Part shown: positions 1 to 15,800 of the stretch, piece after piece | Layout: each line of letters begins with the position of its first letter | Position numbering within the stretch: position 1 is the first letter of the stretch | Assembly: GCA_030248195.1 (NCBI GenBank) | Contig: JASAND010021267.1 | Location: 26,294-90,293, forward strand | Length of the DNA stretch: 64,000 nucleotides | Source: Trissonchulus latispiculum | Taxonomy: Eukaryota > Nematoda > Enoplea > Enoplida > Ironidae | Direction: 5' to 3' | Made by a program: the position numbers and the translations under genes | Notes under the pieces: model-generated | Told to the model about the DNA's origin: nothing | What the model saw: only the letters and a program-made list of their open reading frames with translations | Database searches by the model: none

Positions 1-110
1 CCACATTTACACCCAAAGCGATTCCCCCCACCCCTAAGAAGACAGACAGTAAACAACAAAGCAAAACACATTCAGTTTAGTTTCATTCCAGTCACCATGA
101 CCATACATAC

Positions 111-242
111 CTGAGTGACCATGGGAAGACCCAGCAAAAATCCGACAACACAGAATATGCCCACAGAGAGTTCCTTATAGCGTCGAATGTAGCGAGGAAA
201 GGCATCACTCAAGGCCGTCATGATACCCTCGACCATGCAAAC
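111..242 (-). CDS. SLC6 coding exon 10: end of TM8, intracellular loop 4, TM9
   Basis: Exactly 44 codons, phase 0; acceptor CTTTCAG, donor GTATGT. It encodes [20 protein letters not shown], then [19 protein letters not shown] and PMVTQ. The VEG--TAL-D-FP motif and FLLGL are family signatures. The next exon, expected to start with the GG-YVF segment of TM10, is outside the window. Confidence 0.95.
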
Positions 243-3200
243 CTGAAAGCACACATACACACAAAGTAACAGTACCGTATTATGCCAAATAGTGACCCAA
301 CCCAATAAAAGCCCATGGGCATTTTTTCGGGGGGGGGTGTGGGTTTCGTGAATAAAATTGTGACTGATTAAGCATTTTGAAGGCTTAGAATCATGTTCTT
401 GGGGCAGGCATGTGAGCACTGACACTTGGCGAGTAGCTTGTCGTTCGTAGAAATATATCGCATCTATCAAAAAAATAGGCAAAGCAGTATAGCGCGGCGG
501 GAAAAACCCAGTCCGTGATGCGGGAAAAACCCACCGCCAGTGTGAGTCACCCATATGAGCTAGATCGGATTTTAATAGCCTATCGTAAAGAGCGTCCAAA
601 ACTACCCTAGAGGGTGCATTATTGTAGCTCCCGCTGCCTCTCAAATTTTTTGGGACTGAAAATTTTGAAATTTTTGGTCCCAACATGGGGGTCAGACAGG
701 GTCAACTTTGGGGGGGTCACCTTAAACTACTGGAAAGGCCTAGTCCAAAACGGATCACAGATTCACAGAGGATATGTCTTGATACTTATTTTTGCCCTAA
801 AATGGGTTTAGTTTGGCTCTAAATACAAGAAAAACGCGTTTTATACACAACAGGCTGCTGAAACTGTCGAAAATAAAAATTTTTAAAAAATTTCCAAAAT
901 TTGGCTATGTTTATGTGTTAAGATTTTCATACAAGATACATACAAGATTTTCAAAAGTGAATTGGCATGAATTTTTGCAAAAATATTAACATTTTTTGAT
1001 GCAGAAGTACTAAAAATGATCCGATCTTTCGAATGATGTAGTCAAAACTGTTCTGGCATGCTTCCAGCAAAAATTTCGACTGGGTTTTTTCCCCGCATTG
1101 GGTTTATCCTCATCGGTTTGATCGAAAATTTCTCACCAACCGTAAGTGCTAGAGAGATGTTTTATGGCTCATTGTGAAGCTCTTCGCAAGGCCTCATGGT
1201 AGTTATCGTTAGATTTTCGATTTGTCGCTTAATAAAAAAGTTACAGCCAAAATTCGAAAATTTGGGTTTTATTTTCCTCCGCTCTATATCGTAATTATAA
1301 GACGGTTTCCAAAATATAGTCCACGGGTGTTTTTTCGGGGGGTGGGCGCTTTTTTGGATTACAAAAAATCAAATCCGAAATTTCCGATTCCGAAAAAAGC
1401 CCATGGGATACAGTTTGGCATAATACGGTAGGAGTGCGACAGAATGAACAGCTAATTGTACCAATGTATTTTACGAACAGTCTGACTGAACTGCTGGGGC
1501 CAATGTTATCAACGTCTAAGCCCGGGTTAACTCGCAAACCCGGGTTAACTTGGCTATCTTCAACATATAAAGTTAACCCGGGTTAGTGACTTAACCCGGG
1601 TTTGGGCGTTGATAACATCGGCCCCTGCTCTGCTTCGCTATGAGTTAAATTCGATCTTATAAACCCACCCACTTCGTTGCTTATTTTTTTTGTAGGGTTA
1701 ATACCATCTATGTTTTGTGCATTTCGATTTAGTTTTAGTTTTGTTGCTACTGACCTTAGCTCAGAAGTAAATGATCTACTTCTCCTTCTTTGAGCTTTAC
1801 AAAATCATTTACGTTTCAGCGTTCAGTCTTCCTCCATACCAAAACATTTTTCAAATCAACAACCTTAGGTACAGTTTCAGCATTCTAGAGAAACAGAAAA
1901 TGGCCCAACAAGGCTAAGAAGGCGTGGCTTCTCCCTCCTGTGGCTTTGATCTGAGCAGCAGAGTGATATCAAATTTCTGCCAACTTACTGGTTTTTTCCT
2001 ATGCAAAAATTTCTGGGTGGGGGAGAAGTTTTGGGCGGACCCCCAGGTCTGGGGACAGGGGGGCGAAATTTTTTTAAAAAGTTTATGCTGCTGAGCTAAA
2101 ATTAAACTGTTTTTAACCTAAATTTTAGCTTATAATAGCTAAAAAATGTTAAGAAGAATCTGGAAAAATCCGACGAAGCCGGAAAATTTCCTGAAAATTT
2201 ACCCTCAAAAACCAATTTTTTCCGAGCAGGTTTGACTTCTGGGAAGGAAGGCACGAATCCTCGGTGGGGCGAATCTGGAGGGGGCGATTCAAGTCTAGGG
2301 GAGAGGAACCGATTTCTGTGGGGACTCCGACCACCCTTCACCCCCTCCTGTGGGGAAAAAGCCAGACTTACTCTTGCAGAGCTAGCTTACCTGACTATCC
2401 ATTCCAAGGATGGCCAACATCACAAAGAATAAAAAGGACCAGAGCTGGGATATAGGAAGATTGGCGACGACTTCAGGATATACCAAGAATGCCAATCCAA
2501 CTCCTAAATAAAATGTTCACAATTAATTGTAACCAAATCCGCAGCAGGGGCAGATGGAAAAACGGGGAGTTTTAGTTTACATCAACTCTGAATCAGTATA
2601 GTCCATCTGTCTTACAATCTTTCCAAATATCAACTTTATATACTGTCATTTATACAACCTTTTTCAATTGTTTCGAATGCAAAAGTTAGGGACAAACTGA
2701 GGTCTTTAATTGTGTATATATATAAGCATGATGACAGCCGTATCATTTTAAGGTTTAGCATTTTGGGTAGTTAGCAAAATCTGATCTTCAACTTCCTCAC
2801 GACTAGGATTTAGGAATTAGAATTTGGGTTGAGCTTTTAGACAGTATCGGCTCCTCTATTCTACAAATTTGAAACTCAGCACCAAGTGAAGACCTCAGTT
2901 CATCTATTGTTGTATTATCAAAACTACGTAATGAATACGTATATTTCATTGCTTTATCTGCAAAGTTCTTTTGAATTCTCGAAAGCGGACAGTCCCTCCC
3001 GGCCGTATCCCTTACAGCCACATATACACTAAAAACAGTGTTCATACATCAAAACAATAGCATATGCTCGTAAGAATAGACACAACAAGATTGCAACTAA
3101 GAAGCAACAGCGGGAAGATTTGAAGGCTAAAAGTGTCCAAAAAATTAAACAGCGATAATGCGCACGGTTGTGCTACTCTTACAAGCACAGTAACTGCGTT

Positions 3201-3785
3201 ACACGTACTACTACGAAGGAAACACACGTAAGTCTATGCCAAGCAAAGGAGTCGTCGTTTCCCTCAAGAGAGATTTCCCTGCTGACTGACAACACTCATG
3301 TAAACGGGAGACTACACGTATAATTTCTTAGCTATCACAACATTAGGTAGCAGCTACGTAACAAGCTGAGATGCGGCCTGTGGGATATGATATGGGATGG
3401 AAAAAGAAAGTAGGAGTGTCAGCGCTCGGCTAATGCTTAGGTCAGTGTGAGCTGTGGACATTGGTTTTTGCTTTGCTTTGGTCCTTCCTACCTGTACAGT
3501 TGGGAAGGCGCGGAGAGGCGGCAGGCCAGGCGGCGTCAGGTCCTACCTCACCCTCTCTCTGGTTCGCTCAACCCAACCAGATTACATTTGTAGCATCTCA
3601 GCTGCCCACTGCTCATCGCATGGAGGTGTGGCGACGGCGCCTGTCAACAACACCAATCAAATTAAGAAGGCAGAGGTCAGAATAGATGCAAATTAGTCTC
3701 TCTCTCTCTCTTGTGTGAACTCGATACTATGAAAGACTCTTCTTAGATTAGGAGTTAGGACAATTGTTCCATAATGATGAAATTG

Positions 3786-3844
<59 letters not shown>

Positions 3845-6800
3845 ATAGGCCAAACTGCCTGACTCTAACAACACGGGGATTATTACTTAAAGAAACTTTA
3901 CAAAGTTTGTGAGATTGCCACTGTGAGTATTAAAGTGCTGGTCTCCTTTTGTGAATCATCTTTCAACAGCGCTTACAATTTGTTTAGTTTTCGGAGTCAA
4001 ACACAGATATTAACTAACTTTGAAGCGTTATAACGAAAAGACCATATACTTTATGCGAAGAAGATGGAAATATGTTATTGTACCCATGGGCGTATCCAGG
4101 GGAAGGGTTTAGGGAGTTGAAACCCACTCCTTTTAGGTTGTTCGAGAGAAAATTTTATCAATACTTACAAAAAGTGTAAATGTTTGTCAAATTCCCTCCT
4201 TTTCAAAATCTTGGATACGCCCCGTAACTCACGAGGACCGGACTTAATTTTATGATTCTTTGCGTTCGACAAAATTTGGCAAATATTTGGCCCTAATACT
4301 ATCTAACTACTGTTAATAATTTACCGTGAACTCAGTGAAATATTCCTTTACATCATCCTACCAAAATGGGATGAGAATTCATAGCGTATACATTTTAACA
4401 CGTGGTAGGGAAATAATTACACTATTTTTGAGTAAAATGCAAAGGGCTCACCCTACCTTGCAATTAAAAAATAAATGAGTGCTAACTGCTAACTGAGTGA
4501 GTTTTTCAGAAAGGAAAATGCTTTAAAAAAGCATTCCAGTGGACAACTTTAATTAAAGCAAGTATGAGTGGGAAAAATTAAGATATTGTTATTAACTCAA
4601 GTTACCCTTGATTTTCACATTATCTTAATGATTACATTGTTTTTCACATGACACAATCTTTTTTGGAAGCTACCACTATGCTTGAAGTCGTCTTATCATC
4701 ATCAATTTTAAATAATTTTTGACTATAAATGAATTCTGGGATCCCCGGAGACGGCTAATACTGCCCTTAACTGCAGCGGGTCTGAGGGGCGATTGCCCTT
4801 CAAAAACATTCAAAATGCCATTTCGCCCAAAAGCAACCCGAGGTCGTGATCTTACCTTATACACAAAAGAAGGCTTAGAAAGAAAGTTTCAAAAATTTCT
4901 GACTGAGACAACTTTAAAATTGCTCGAATGACAGAAATGTTGGACTAATGTAACTCGGTAGCGGCTGTGGACAATATACAGCCAATTCCATTCGCAGAAA
5001 TTTTACGCGATTGACTGGGACTTGCGAACAGTAGACTAGACAGCTAACATTCGAAAGTTTGAAGCTAAACGCATATTAAAACCAATGATATTAAAGTAAA
5101 GCAATTAAATTGTCTATTAAATTGTCTTAATCAAAAAGTCTACGTTAGCTGAGATTGCACTATTACAGCAGGATCTGAATGTGTGATACAGCCTACAAAC
5201 TACCTAAGCTTCGGACAGAAAGTGACAAATCATGCGACGAAGGACGGTACTATTATTTAAATTTTGAAGCAATCCCCCGCAAACCAACTATAGCTGTTAA
5301 AATCATACCAAATTGTAAAAGAATTTGGTAAGTACCGCAATTAATCGCAAACATGTCCCTTTTCAACAAATCAAAGTTATCGACAAGTTTCTCAAGATTA
5401 CCGTTTTTCAGTGACCCGGCAGAGAAACATTCTTCTTAAAGAGCGTTGGCTGAAATGGCTTAAGAAGGCAGTCAAATTAAGTAAATTTTCATACAAAGTA
5501 CAGTTAACAGTACGGCTGATTCTGAGATTGCAAAGACTCATTCCGGTTTTAATAATTTTGAAGCAAGCAATGTCAGCTGAATGAAGCAGCAACCAAGCAA
5601 AGATTTGCAACACTAATAGTCTCTCTTCTTAGCATTTGTGAATTTTGCAACGAATGTCATCAGTAAACAGCTATCTTCTAAGCAACCCAATTGTGAACAA
5701 ACGCAAATTAGCTTGACGAATGTAAACCCGACAAAGTATATTATGCAACTGTTAAAGTGGTGATTCCTTTTGGTGTCATCAAATTTGAACTGCTATTACT
5801 GATTCATTACTTGGAGTTAGAATGCCATCTTTACATCAAAATGTAGCCTAATATTTTCTTTTTCTAATGAATGCGATAAAACTAATTTTGGTTTTCGAAA
5901 AAAGTTTTAACTGATTGTGGACGATGTGCAATTTTTCAGATTTTTTGCAGACAAGTAATTTTCTTGACACACATCGGATATATCTTTCGATACCTCTATC
6001 AGGCAGCAGGGGACCCGTTTTAGTTATCATAAAATCGCTCTTCGTTATGGAAAAATAAGCAAAAGTGTATGCGCAACCTCGACTTTGCGTACTGTTCACA
6101 ACATTGTCTAGAAAGCACCAAACAGAGCAACTAAAAAAGGTTCTCGGGATGATTCTGTGTGGAACACACCTGTTAGGTGGCAACCCTGCAACTTGAAATG
6201 CTCCATATTCGCTGGAAAAAGTTTTGTCATGTTATTTGCAAAAGAACTACGTTTTTATGATAGCAGATTACGGGATAGCAATTGGAAGATCATGAATTTG
6301 CCTCTATAAAACCTTCAAATCGACACCCTTAGTTTAGTTTTACGGCTTGTGTAGCATAAGAAGTAATGGATTATTTGATTTCTGCAAAGATGACAACTTT
6401 TGGACACCAAAATTAAAAATTGTATTATCTCATGATAGAGAAAAGCTAGAAAGTAGCTTTAAAAAGCAAAAATATAGAGCACAACGAGAGCTTTCTAATG
6501 AACATAATTGTAACAATGCAACTGCTGACTAACCGTCAGAAATTGGCTAAAACTGTCCTGAACGCAAATGTCGAATTTTTGAAAATTTTCACTAGAACGT
6601 TAAAACAATTTGTATATTTTAGAACGTTTTCTCAAAGATCATCTTGATTTGCGCCGTTAACCAGTGCCCAAAAGGAATCACCACCTTAAACAATATTTCA
6701 ATTACGAAAATTGTCAGTATGCATCAAAAGTTGGTAGATTTCAAGACAGCGTTTCTGGAACCTTCACTAAACGAGTCCAAATACATGAGCATTAATACTT

Positions 6801-9800
6801 GGACGACAATGACTAAATCATGCCACACCATCGCTAAGGATAAAACCACGTTTCAGAGGCTACACAGATATTATATATATAGCTTTATATATAACTGAGA
6901 TAAAAGTACATTTGCATAGAACTTAGATGTAATTAGATGGCAAACGTTTGTGCAGATTAACATAACATGCAGTGTACTAACATATTCAAATTCGAAAATC
7001 GGAGAGGCTGAGGAGACACAAAACCAGTATATTCGGAAATAGTTAACAAATCTTTGCCCGGATTGCTCCTCTTCTTCTCAAATTCTTCCATGAAGAAAAG
7101 AAACCGGATGGGACTTTAAAAGTTTCACGAAACGTGATAACCTATCCCTGGAATGGATTATCACAATGACAAACATCAAATAAATGACTTGGATCGTACT
7201 TGGAAAAAATCGCAATAACAACGTTGAACGGGAAAATCCGCATCAACGTGAACTGAACAATAGAAAAGATATTGATTAGTAAGAAATGGAACTGAAAATC
7301 CAAGTTTTGTGCCCATTCCCAAGAAAATATTCTTTATTAAGAACTCTTTATGAAGACTTAACAGAAGTCATTATTGTGATTTTTACCCAAGTTCGCCCAA
7401 GCAAGTCAGCAAACAGCAATGCTGACAGACTGAAAGACAGATTTAAAGTCAGCCTGGCTTTTAGATAATGCATGTATATATATACATCAGACTTGACTAA
7501 AAATAACCGTTTTTCAATCAGTAGATCGTTAAATATCATCTATTAACTTTGGTTCAGTTTTTACTCCTCCCAACGAAACGCAATTTTCCTTAAGGCCGTG
7601 TATAACACAATCACAATAAAAAGCATTCAGCAAAAGAATGCACATGAGCGCTCCGAGGCAGTTTGAAATAAGCAGTATGGCTACGGATCCAGAAACTTAA
7701 ATTACAGCTGCCAGATAAAAAGAAGCGTGGCATGTCAATCAACAGGTTAAACTTGATAAAACCAATGTCAGGTCTCGGACTACAGCCCAATTAAAACGTG
7801 CATTTCATACTGCCTGGGAAATTAAAGAGTTTTCGCAATACAAACATTCTATCTAACTGTGCATAGATTTAGGTGAAACCACAAAGCTTAGTGATTCTAA
7901 TTCCAAAACACCGACGTGTCTAGGTGCCTGCATAATAATGCTCTGCGACAACTCAAATGTATTTCCCGCGTGGAGCGCTCATTAAAAGTACGACTAGGAT
8001 TCTGAATAGAAAAGGCTCACCAGACTTGACTACATCTTCCACAGTTTTATCAGCCACATATGCCAAGTGGCCCAGCACACTGAAGACCACAAACCCAGCT
8101 AACATACTCGTGCAGCCATTGATGCCACATAACACCAGAGCATCTCTGAAACATGTACGTATATACTGAGTAATCTCAAATCCGCATGAAGGTTAAATAC
8201 GTGGAATGAATAAGATATAAAAATAAATCATCTGTGCTGTAATGAACATTTCAGTTCAGATAAGTACGGACCTGTTGCAGAATGCGGCAACATTTTACTG
8301 TTTTTTTACTTTTAATTTTACTTTTACCAGCCAGTAAAGGATGAACAGTTGAACTGAATGGATATGGTGAGAAAAGACTCAAGTGATCTACTTGGCTCAG
8401 ATGAACGGCCAAGAAATATCCATCAGGGGGTAGTAACTTCAGTGGGCGATACTTTGCCCTTTACATTTAAGCTGGGAAACTGATTCACTGGTTCACATGT
8501 GACAGCTTGGTTGGTTTAAGTTTAACAAATCTCCTCGAACTTTCCTCCATAAAATTGCAGGAACTGAAAAGTAAGCTAATTCGGCACCGTTTAAACCTAC
8601 ACATGGCTGTGTAATGTACGTTCTCACGGTTATTTGAAGGAACTACAAGAATTAAATTAAAAAGATAAGCCAATGACACGAGGAATGTATATTATATGCA
8701 AGTTGTATAAGAAGTGAGCGCCAACCATTTGATACATCGATTTCTTAAATGCGAGCATTTTCATGAGCTTGGTTTTTATTTATTGCATTTCATTCTGTCT
8801 ATATGGTACGCATTTATTGTATTCTGGATCGTTTGAATTCTGAAAGTAAATTCCCTAAGAATAATTGGTTAGTTTCAGCAACTTATTTCTGGCTTCTGGC
8901 GACAGGGGCAAGGCCAAGAAAGGAAACTGTACGCCGTTCACAGTCTCATAATTTACTGATTCAGATACAAACCATTGAGCTATAGGTTGGCTTAGTGGCA
9001 CCTACTCACTTACTAGAGGACTTTGACAAAACTTTGGAACTTCAAACCACTAAGCTTCTCAGTCTCAGGCTTTAAAAATAACCTTTCAGACTAGAACTCT
9101 CCAGTACGAAGCTCAGAATCAAAATCAACAAATCAGGGACTGTATTATATCGACGTGCGGCTTCAACTAATGCTCGGATTTTGTTCCTATCGCTGTGCTG
9201 TCAAAAAGCAGTTGAAACTGACTTATGGGAGCCTTGCTTGATCCAAACGTTTGCAGCACACATTTCATTGATCATTTGATCATTTCACATCTCTGGTCCT
9301 GCGCGAATGAAATTTGCAGACCCTGTGTGATAATAAATAATCGTACCTAGTGCTTAATGAAAAAGAATGCTGGCGCTTGAGAAAGTTGTACTCCCAAATC
9401 AAGTCACCAAAATAACACAGTTTTACGCCGGGGTGAAAATAACCTTGTCTGTGATGCTGACCGTCCCTGAATTCCAGACTCCGAACGTGTCATCATCTTT
9501 CATGAATTTAACAAATTGGTAAAACTTTTAACTGCCATATGCCACACTCTACATGACTGACCGAAGAGCTGTCTAGCAAACCATACGCAGCATATATTAA
9601 AAAAAGATAATGTCTGCCTACACCAGACTTATCCAAAGAGAAAATTACCAGTTGCCAATACTCCCAGGTGGGATGAGAGTTGCCACTATTAATGGTGGTG
9701 AGAACAATGCGTGCAATGTTTTGTTGCTTACGCTTAAATTTGTTACCTAAGAAACCTAAGATATGGTAAACGACGGTTGGTTGACAAGCGGATCTGGGAA

Positions 9801-12800
9801 TGATACAAAACACTAATCAATCATAGTCTTTATAATCATTTTTAATAGCTTTGGATAGCCTTATGAGACCAACAGCAACATAAGAGACTGTAATAGCGAT
9901 GCTAAATATGGAAAGGCGCGTAACAGTACAAAGAACTCCCCCTTTTTATACTACTACTTCGCATTCGCATTCCACGTTTCAACAGTCATGTTACCACAGC
10001 GAGATGATGATGGGGGACTGCATACAAAAATTCTTTCCCGCTTTGGATTTTCCCAAGATTCTGACCTTGATTCGAATTTGAAACTATTGTCTAGCCTTTT
10101 CTCTCGTCGCTGAAAACTGTTCTAATACGTAACGTAAGCTCTAATCATAAGCTTTGGAAAATACGTTTAGCTTAACCTGCAAACCGCCAATCCCCAAATT
10201 TTCAAATCAATTTACCATCACCACTAGGCCCTAACTCCGTGCCTGCCAGAATCGGACAAGGAAACGGCCAGCTAATACGTGCCACGTAGTACGTACGTAC
10301 TTGAAAATCTACACGCAATTTCGGATGTCCATTCAGGGTGATAGCTATACGCCTTACCTGCTTGACTGTAAAAGAATTTATAGTTTTAAAAGCCACAATT
10401 TTGTTATGGGTCGAAACGGAAGGAAAGCCCAATGCTTATGCACACTTTGAGATTAAGATCAACCGATAAAGATGAATGTTATGTTACCATAATCTGGATT
10501 TGGATTTATTTTGGATTGGATGGATACTACTCATGGAGAAGTTAATGAAAAGTTAGTAGGAATTTCCAAATTCACCTGTAACAATTGTGATGATAGCGAT
10601 TATAGCTTCCGAGAGCAATCAAGGCCCCGAATCCAATACCATAAGAATAGAATACTTGAGTTCCTGCATCTTTCCACACCTATAATAATAATAAACATAC
10701 ACATATATACCGATGTACGTGATACTTAAGGCACCCACCAATCACAACTAATAACTGAATAGAGTAACAAATGATGATTCAGAGTATTTTTACCGGGGGG
10801 GGCGGGCGGGTCCCCCGAAATTGACCTCCCCCCCCGGGATTTTTTGGGGGCCCAAATTTTTGCCAAAAATAGGCAAACTTTCAAAAATTTTCCGGCTTCG
10901 GGCCCGGAGATTTTTTGTAAAAATATCCATTTTTAGCTTAAATCCTGGCATTTTTGAGAACTTTTTGCCTTTCTACGTGTAAAATACGCCAAAAAATACC
11001 AATTTTTAGCTCATTTTTTTGCAAATCTACCCCCCCCCGAAAAAATCCCTGAAAATACCCTGTGATTGGTGGTAGTTTTCTTTTCCTACTGTACAGGGAG
11101 CCATTCCACAGTGCAGACTAACAAAAGTTGTGCACAGTTTACCGACCCTTCAGTCTCAAACTCACCAGCCTGTGTCCGCACATTTTATAAGATTTTATCG
11201 TATTTAGAATTCGCCTGAATAGGCATTGAAATCAGACATTCACTTACGGTAGTGGTAAAGAGCATGGTCATATTGGGCTTGAGATAGTAACCGATCCCTT
11301 GACCCGCCCCGACCAGGGACACTCCTCGACCCAGTAGAACGATCAGCAGCACGTAGGGAGAGATGGCGCAGAAATAGACGAGCTAAAACAAAGGCACGTT
11401 AAACGTACTATCATAACCTATGCATATATAAACTAAACTGCAAGCTCTTTCAAAACATTAGTTCTCTCGAAGTTCACCCTTTTCTTTGCGAACTTCGCGA
11501 AAGGTAGTAACTTTCGTCAAATTTGATACCTTTCCTTCACCGCGGAAAAGGTGAACTTTGCGAAAAAAACAATGTTTTAAAGAGGTTTATTGTATACAAG
11601 CATAAAAACACTGAAAATTAAATTTTTAAAAAACCTTAATAACTACTACCGTCAGCGCAGCGGCAACCTTTTTTAGAACAAACTCCGTATCCCCCCCTCA
11701 CTTTAGCTTAGGAGTTGTACCTCTCTTTTTCAAAATTCGGGGACATGCCTCTTTGGTGCTACCGAAGGCTGAGGCAAAGCATCAAACTGTCGATGCAATA
11801 CCGCCAGACATTTTCCCCCAAATTCGGTCCCCCATAACCTGGGTGCCTGGTTTGGTACCAAACTTTACCCTGAAAAAAACATCGCTTAGGAAGGCCAATA
11901 ATGTTCAAAACTTTTCCGGGCTTGACCGGAGACTTTTTTTATTCAATTTTTGCCTTTTTATACACTGAATCTGCTAATTTTTTCACTAAAATCTAGCTTG
12001 TCCGTCAAATACGTACTACAAAAATGGCATATGTTTTAGCATAATATTTAATTTTTGAAACTATCCCCCCACAATGTATATAAACAAGGGTCCTCCCCCA
12101 AGAAAAATTCCCTAGAATAAGCTCAGTTTTAGCCAACATCCTCGCTCTCCGAAAGATAGAACTTCAGTGGCAAAATCTAATCAATCAGAACCCGGTCGGT
12201 ACCTTTCGAGCTTGAGTGATTCCCTTCCAAAGGGCAAAGTAGACCAGGATCCAGGCCAGGAGAAGAAGAAGGACCAGTTGCCACCTCAGTTCTCCCGTAT
12301 CCTCTATACCATCCGTGGTACCCAAAACGCGACGTCTAAAAACAGCAATCAACCATACATAGATTTTCATTCATTCTGGGCTTATTCTAGGGGATTTTTC
12401 TTGAGAAGGGAGGGGCGGGCTCTTTGGGGAGGGGCGAGTCAGTCATTTTTTTGAAGGGGGGGGGCGAGAAAAATTTTCAAGATTTTTCTAAAAAATGATA
12501 AAACTTGCGTCAGTTTTATAATAATTGCCAAAAATAAGGGGATTTAGTGCTTAAATAGGCAAAAATCTACCAAAAATCTCCGGCGAAGCCGCAAATTTTT
12601 GAAAATTTGGCCTTCCGAGCAATTTTTCAGGTTTGTATGTAAAGTTTGTATCAAAAGGGACACGCACTTTTCTTTGGGGGGGGGTCGATTTTGGGGGGGA
12701 GGGTGTTTATGGGCCCCCCTCAATAGAATAAGCCCAGTCATTAACCAACATATTAAACGTCAAGTTCACATAAAAACAAATCAGCCCTCTCCTTCAAACA

Positions 12801-15800
12801 CAAACAAACAAACAATTCGTAAACAGCTTACTCCCAGAACTGTTCAACAGGATTCTGTGTATCATTAATGGTATAGTTCTGACTCCAGAGGCGACTCAAG
12901 ACAGCCGTCATGTTGGTCTCATTCGACTTGGAATCTTCCACAGACAAACATCTGCAAAATAACAAATATAAAAAATAATGAAAGGCGGGAGGCTGGCAGA
13001 CCTTAAGGTGCCTTCATAGTCGCGAACGCATAGCGACGCGCGTCAACGCCTCAGATTGTAACATGCCGTTTTAGCCGTTTACAAACCAACCCGCCTGTAT
13101 CGTATTCACGCTCACAGACGCATACAGGAGCTTACGCGCCGACGCGAGTCTGCTTGCGTCTGCAACCATGAAATCAGCATTAGTGTGGCAACACATGAAC
13201 CCAGATAAGGTTCAAACAATCTCCTATCCAACATAAGGGCAAGACTAAGCTCAAAACTGCCGATTTATCTAAATGAGAAAGGAAAGGGCCCTCTGGGCTT
13301 TTCTACTGGGAAGGGGGGGTAGTGGTGGTGATTAGATTAGATGCCCTCCCTCAAGTTTTAGGATTTTCCCACGCCTGAAATTGGCCTGAAAAAAACCTGG
13401 ACCTACCGCACATCGTTCCAGAACTGGCCACACTTTATCCAGGGTAGGACGGCCTGAAAGGAGGAGAAGAGATAGTAGAAGGTCCAGGCGACGATGATGC
13501 AGTAGTAGGTCGTGCACATGAAGGAGATGATGATGTTGGCAAAACCGACGCCTAAAAAACAACAAATTAAATTAAATTAAAATTGAAATCTCAATTTGCA
13601 AAAAACTACGTACGTAAGCATAAAAGGCACAAGAGAACATCATCCTAAGTTGAGTTTTTCAAAGGTTTCAGATGATTCAATAAAAACCGTTAGGCTGTTT
13701 TCATGAAAATGAACAAATAACGTCAACTAGCCGTTTTGAATACCACGTACACTGGTCAACGAAATATAAAATTCAATGAAAAAATTAAGAACATTTTAAA
13801 TTCTCTACGGAGTGGAAGGGAACAGAACGGGGGGAGCACAGTGACACAAGCAAGCCAATGCCAATTATAGCAAACGTGGAATTGACTAAGTCAGATCACT
13901 ACGTCACGTGTTACGAGAAAAACTGGCATTTTGTCTAGAGGCGAGAGGGGGGGGGGTGGCCCCCCTCACCTTTTCGAATGCCCTCCCAACCGACTTTTCT
14001 GGCGGTCACCCAAAAGTGTCAAATAATTTTCAGATAAAATTTTCTAATTTTTAAATTTTTAGGTATATTTATGTTATGGGCTTATTAGCTAATTTTAAGC
14101 CTAAAATCAGCCGCTTTTTACATTTATACCTTACAATTACTAATTTTTCGCAAAAATTTAGTTATATATATGTATGTTTCCTTGATCCTTTTCCATATCC
14201 CCACTTTTCGTTCTCCACCCCCCCCCCCTTCCAACTACCAAACCCCTAAAAGTGCCAGAAAAACAAAACGTAAGCAACCACAGGAAACTATTGCCAAATG
14301 ACTAGGTTCTAAGTTTTCCGAAGCAAAGTTTTAGTATATGCAACCTGTCAATATTTAGCAGACAATACGTTTTCTGATACGTTGGCTCTTAGCCAAATAT
14401 ATATATATACCTACATTTCTTTCACTTTTTGATTAATTTTTGAGATTTGAGAATAGATATGAGAATTAGACAATATATGGAAATGTTGAAATCACATCGA
14501 CTTTAACGTCTTTATGCGAAAATCGATCAACACTTGAAAATTACACAAAACGGGTGTAACACATATCTAAGCAAGCTACATCATTTGCAAACAACAGTGA
14601 ACTAAACAATTATTCATTAACTAAGTCGCAACCCAGTTGGCCTAAAGGTGAGATACACTAATTACTCTTGAATTGGAGCATCTGAACTAGAAAAGTTGGT
14701 TGGTTATAGATGACAATCTCCGAAACCAAGTTGTTTAATTGCTAACACAAACGTGTAAATTAACACAGCTTTCCTCTTCAAGAGTATCATAGTATCTCAT
14801 CTCAAGCTGGATTAGCAAATGTTTAATATGGAGGGGACTTGACTGGGGCTATAATCCATCCAAAACGGAAATGGATAAATTTTTGTTGAAAAAATTACCA
14901 TTTGTAATCACATTATATACGTGTAAGCATTGCCAAGAAAACAGCTAAAAATGAGACTCCAAATTTTTAAGCTAAAATAGTTAAAATTGCGAAAATACCC
15001 AGAAACACTTCGAAAAAGCCGAAAAATATACGGAAATTTATATATAGTGATATTTTGCAATTTTCGGTGGTGTATGGTGGAACCTCCCGCCCCCAATTAA
15101 AACCCGCCAGGTCCCACCGACTCCGACCCTCGCCCCCACCCATCCATTCCTCTCGCCACAGGAATAGTCGGGGGTCCATCTCCAAAGGAAGGATCTCCAA
15201 ACCGAAAGGAATCCGCAATTCCAATCCTCTGGCCTCGGCTCTGGTTGACTGAGACGCTCCCTGAGACGTCCCGGCGCGAACTCTTACCTTTGAAAACGGG
15301 GCAAACTTTCCAGACCGCAATTCCACCACGCTGCAGGAACTGGCCCGCTGCAACTTCCAGGAAAAAGATCGGTATGGCCGCCAGACACCAACAGATCAGG
15401 TACGGTATTAGGAAGGCGCCTAAAACAGCTGCCCCCATTGTAACACAGTCCTAATATATAGACACATCAATAAATTAGCACACACGCACACATATAGAGG
15501 GGGCGAGAAATGGGACGGAAGGGAGGGGCTTCCCTACTTTGCCTATCTTTTTCTTTTCCCAAACTCTTACACTAGTTATGATACAGCCCCCTTGCCAAAA
15601 AAACCACTGCTACACGGTAACAGCCCGAAGGGGGGGACTGTATCATAACCAGCAGGGCCTATCCTTCAATCAAGCTGTCCAATTTTCTCCTGTCTCGACT
15701 TTTATTATGCACGTTTCAACTTCAGTCCAATGTTCAAACCGAACCGAAACTCAGAAAAAGGCAAGGACCAGCTTCACCGAAGGATAACACTGTCTGAGAG

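Noticed and set aside
72..686. 204-codon frame as a single exon
   Set aside because: Only 111-242 matches the transporter; the rest is intron plus transposon read through by chance.
3454..3696. Relatively GC-rich 80-codon frame as an exon
   Set aside because: No recognisable motif, a different strand from the transporter, and no supporting splice signals.
9508..9813. 101-codon minus-strand frame as an extra transporter exon
   Set aside because: Exons 7 and 8 already join in frame, and the translation lacks SLC6 motifs.
13010..13160. GACGCG-rich stretch (TTAAGGTGCCTTCATAGTCGC start) as a TTAA-target MITE
   Set aside because: TTAA and a plausible left end are present, but no matching right end or second TTAA was found.
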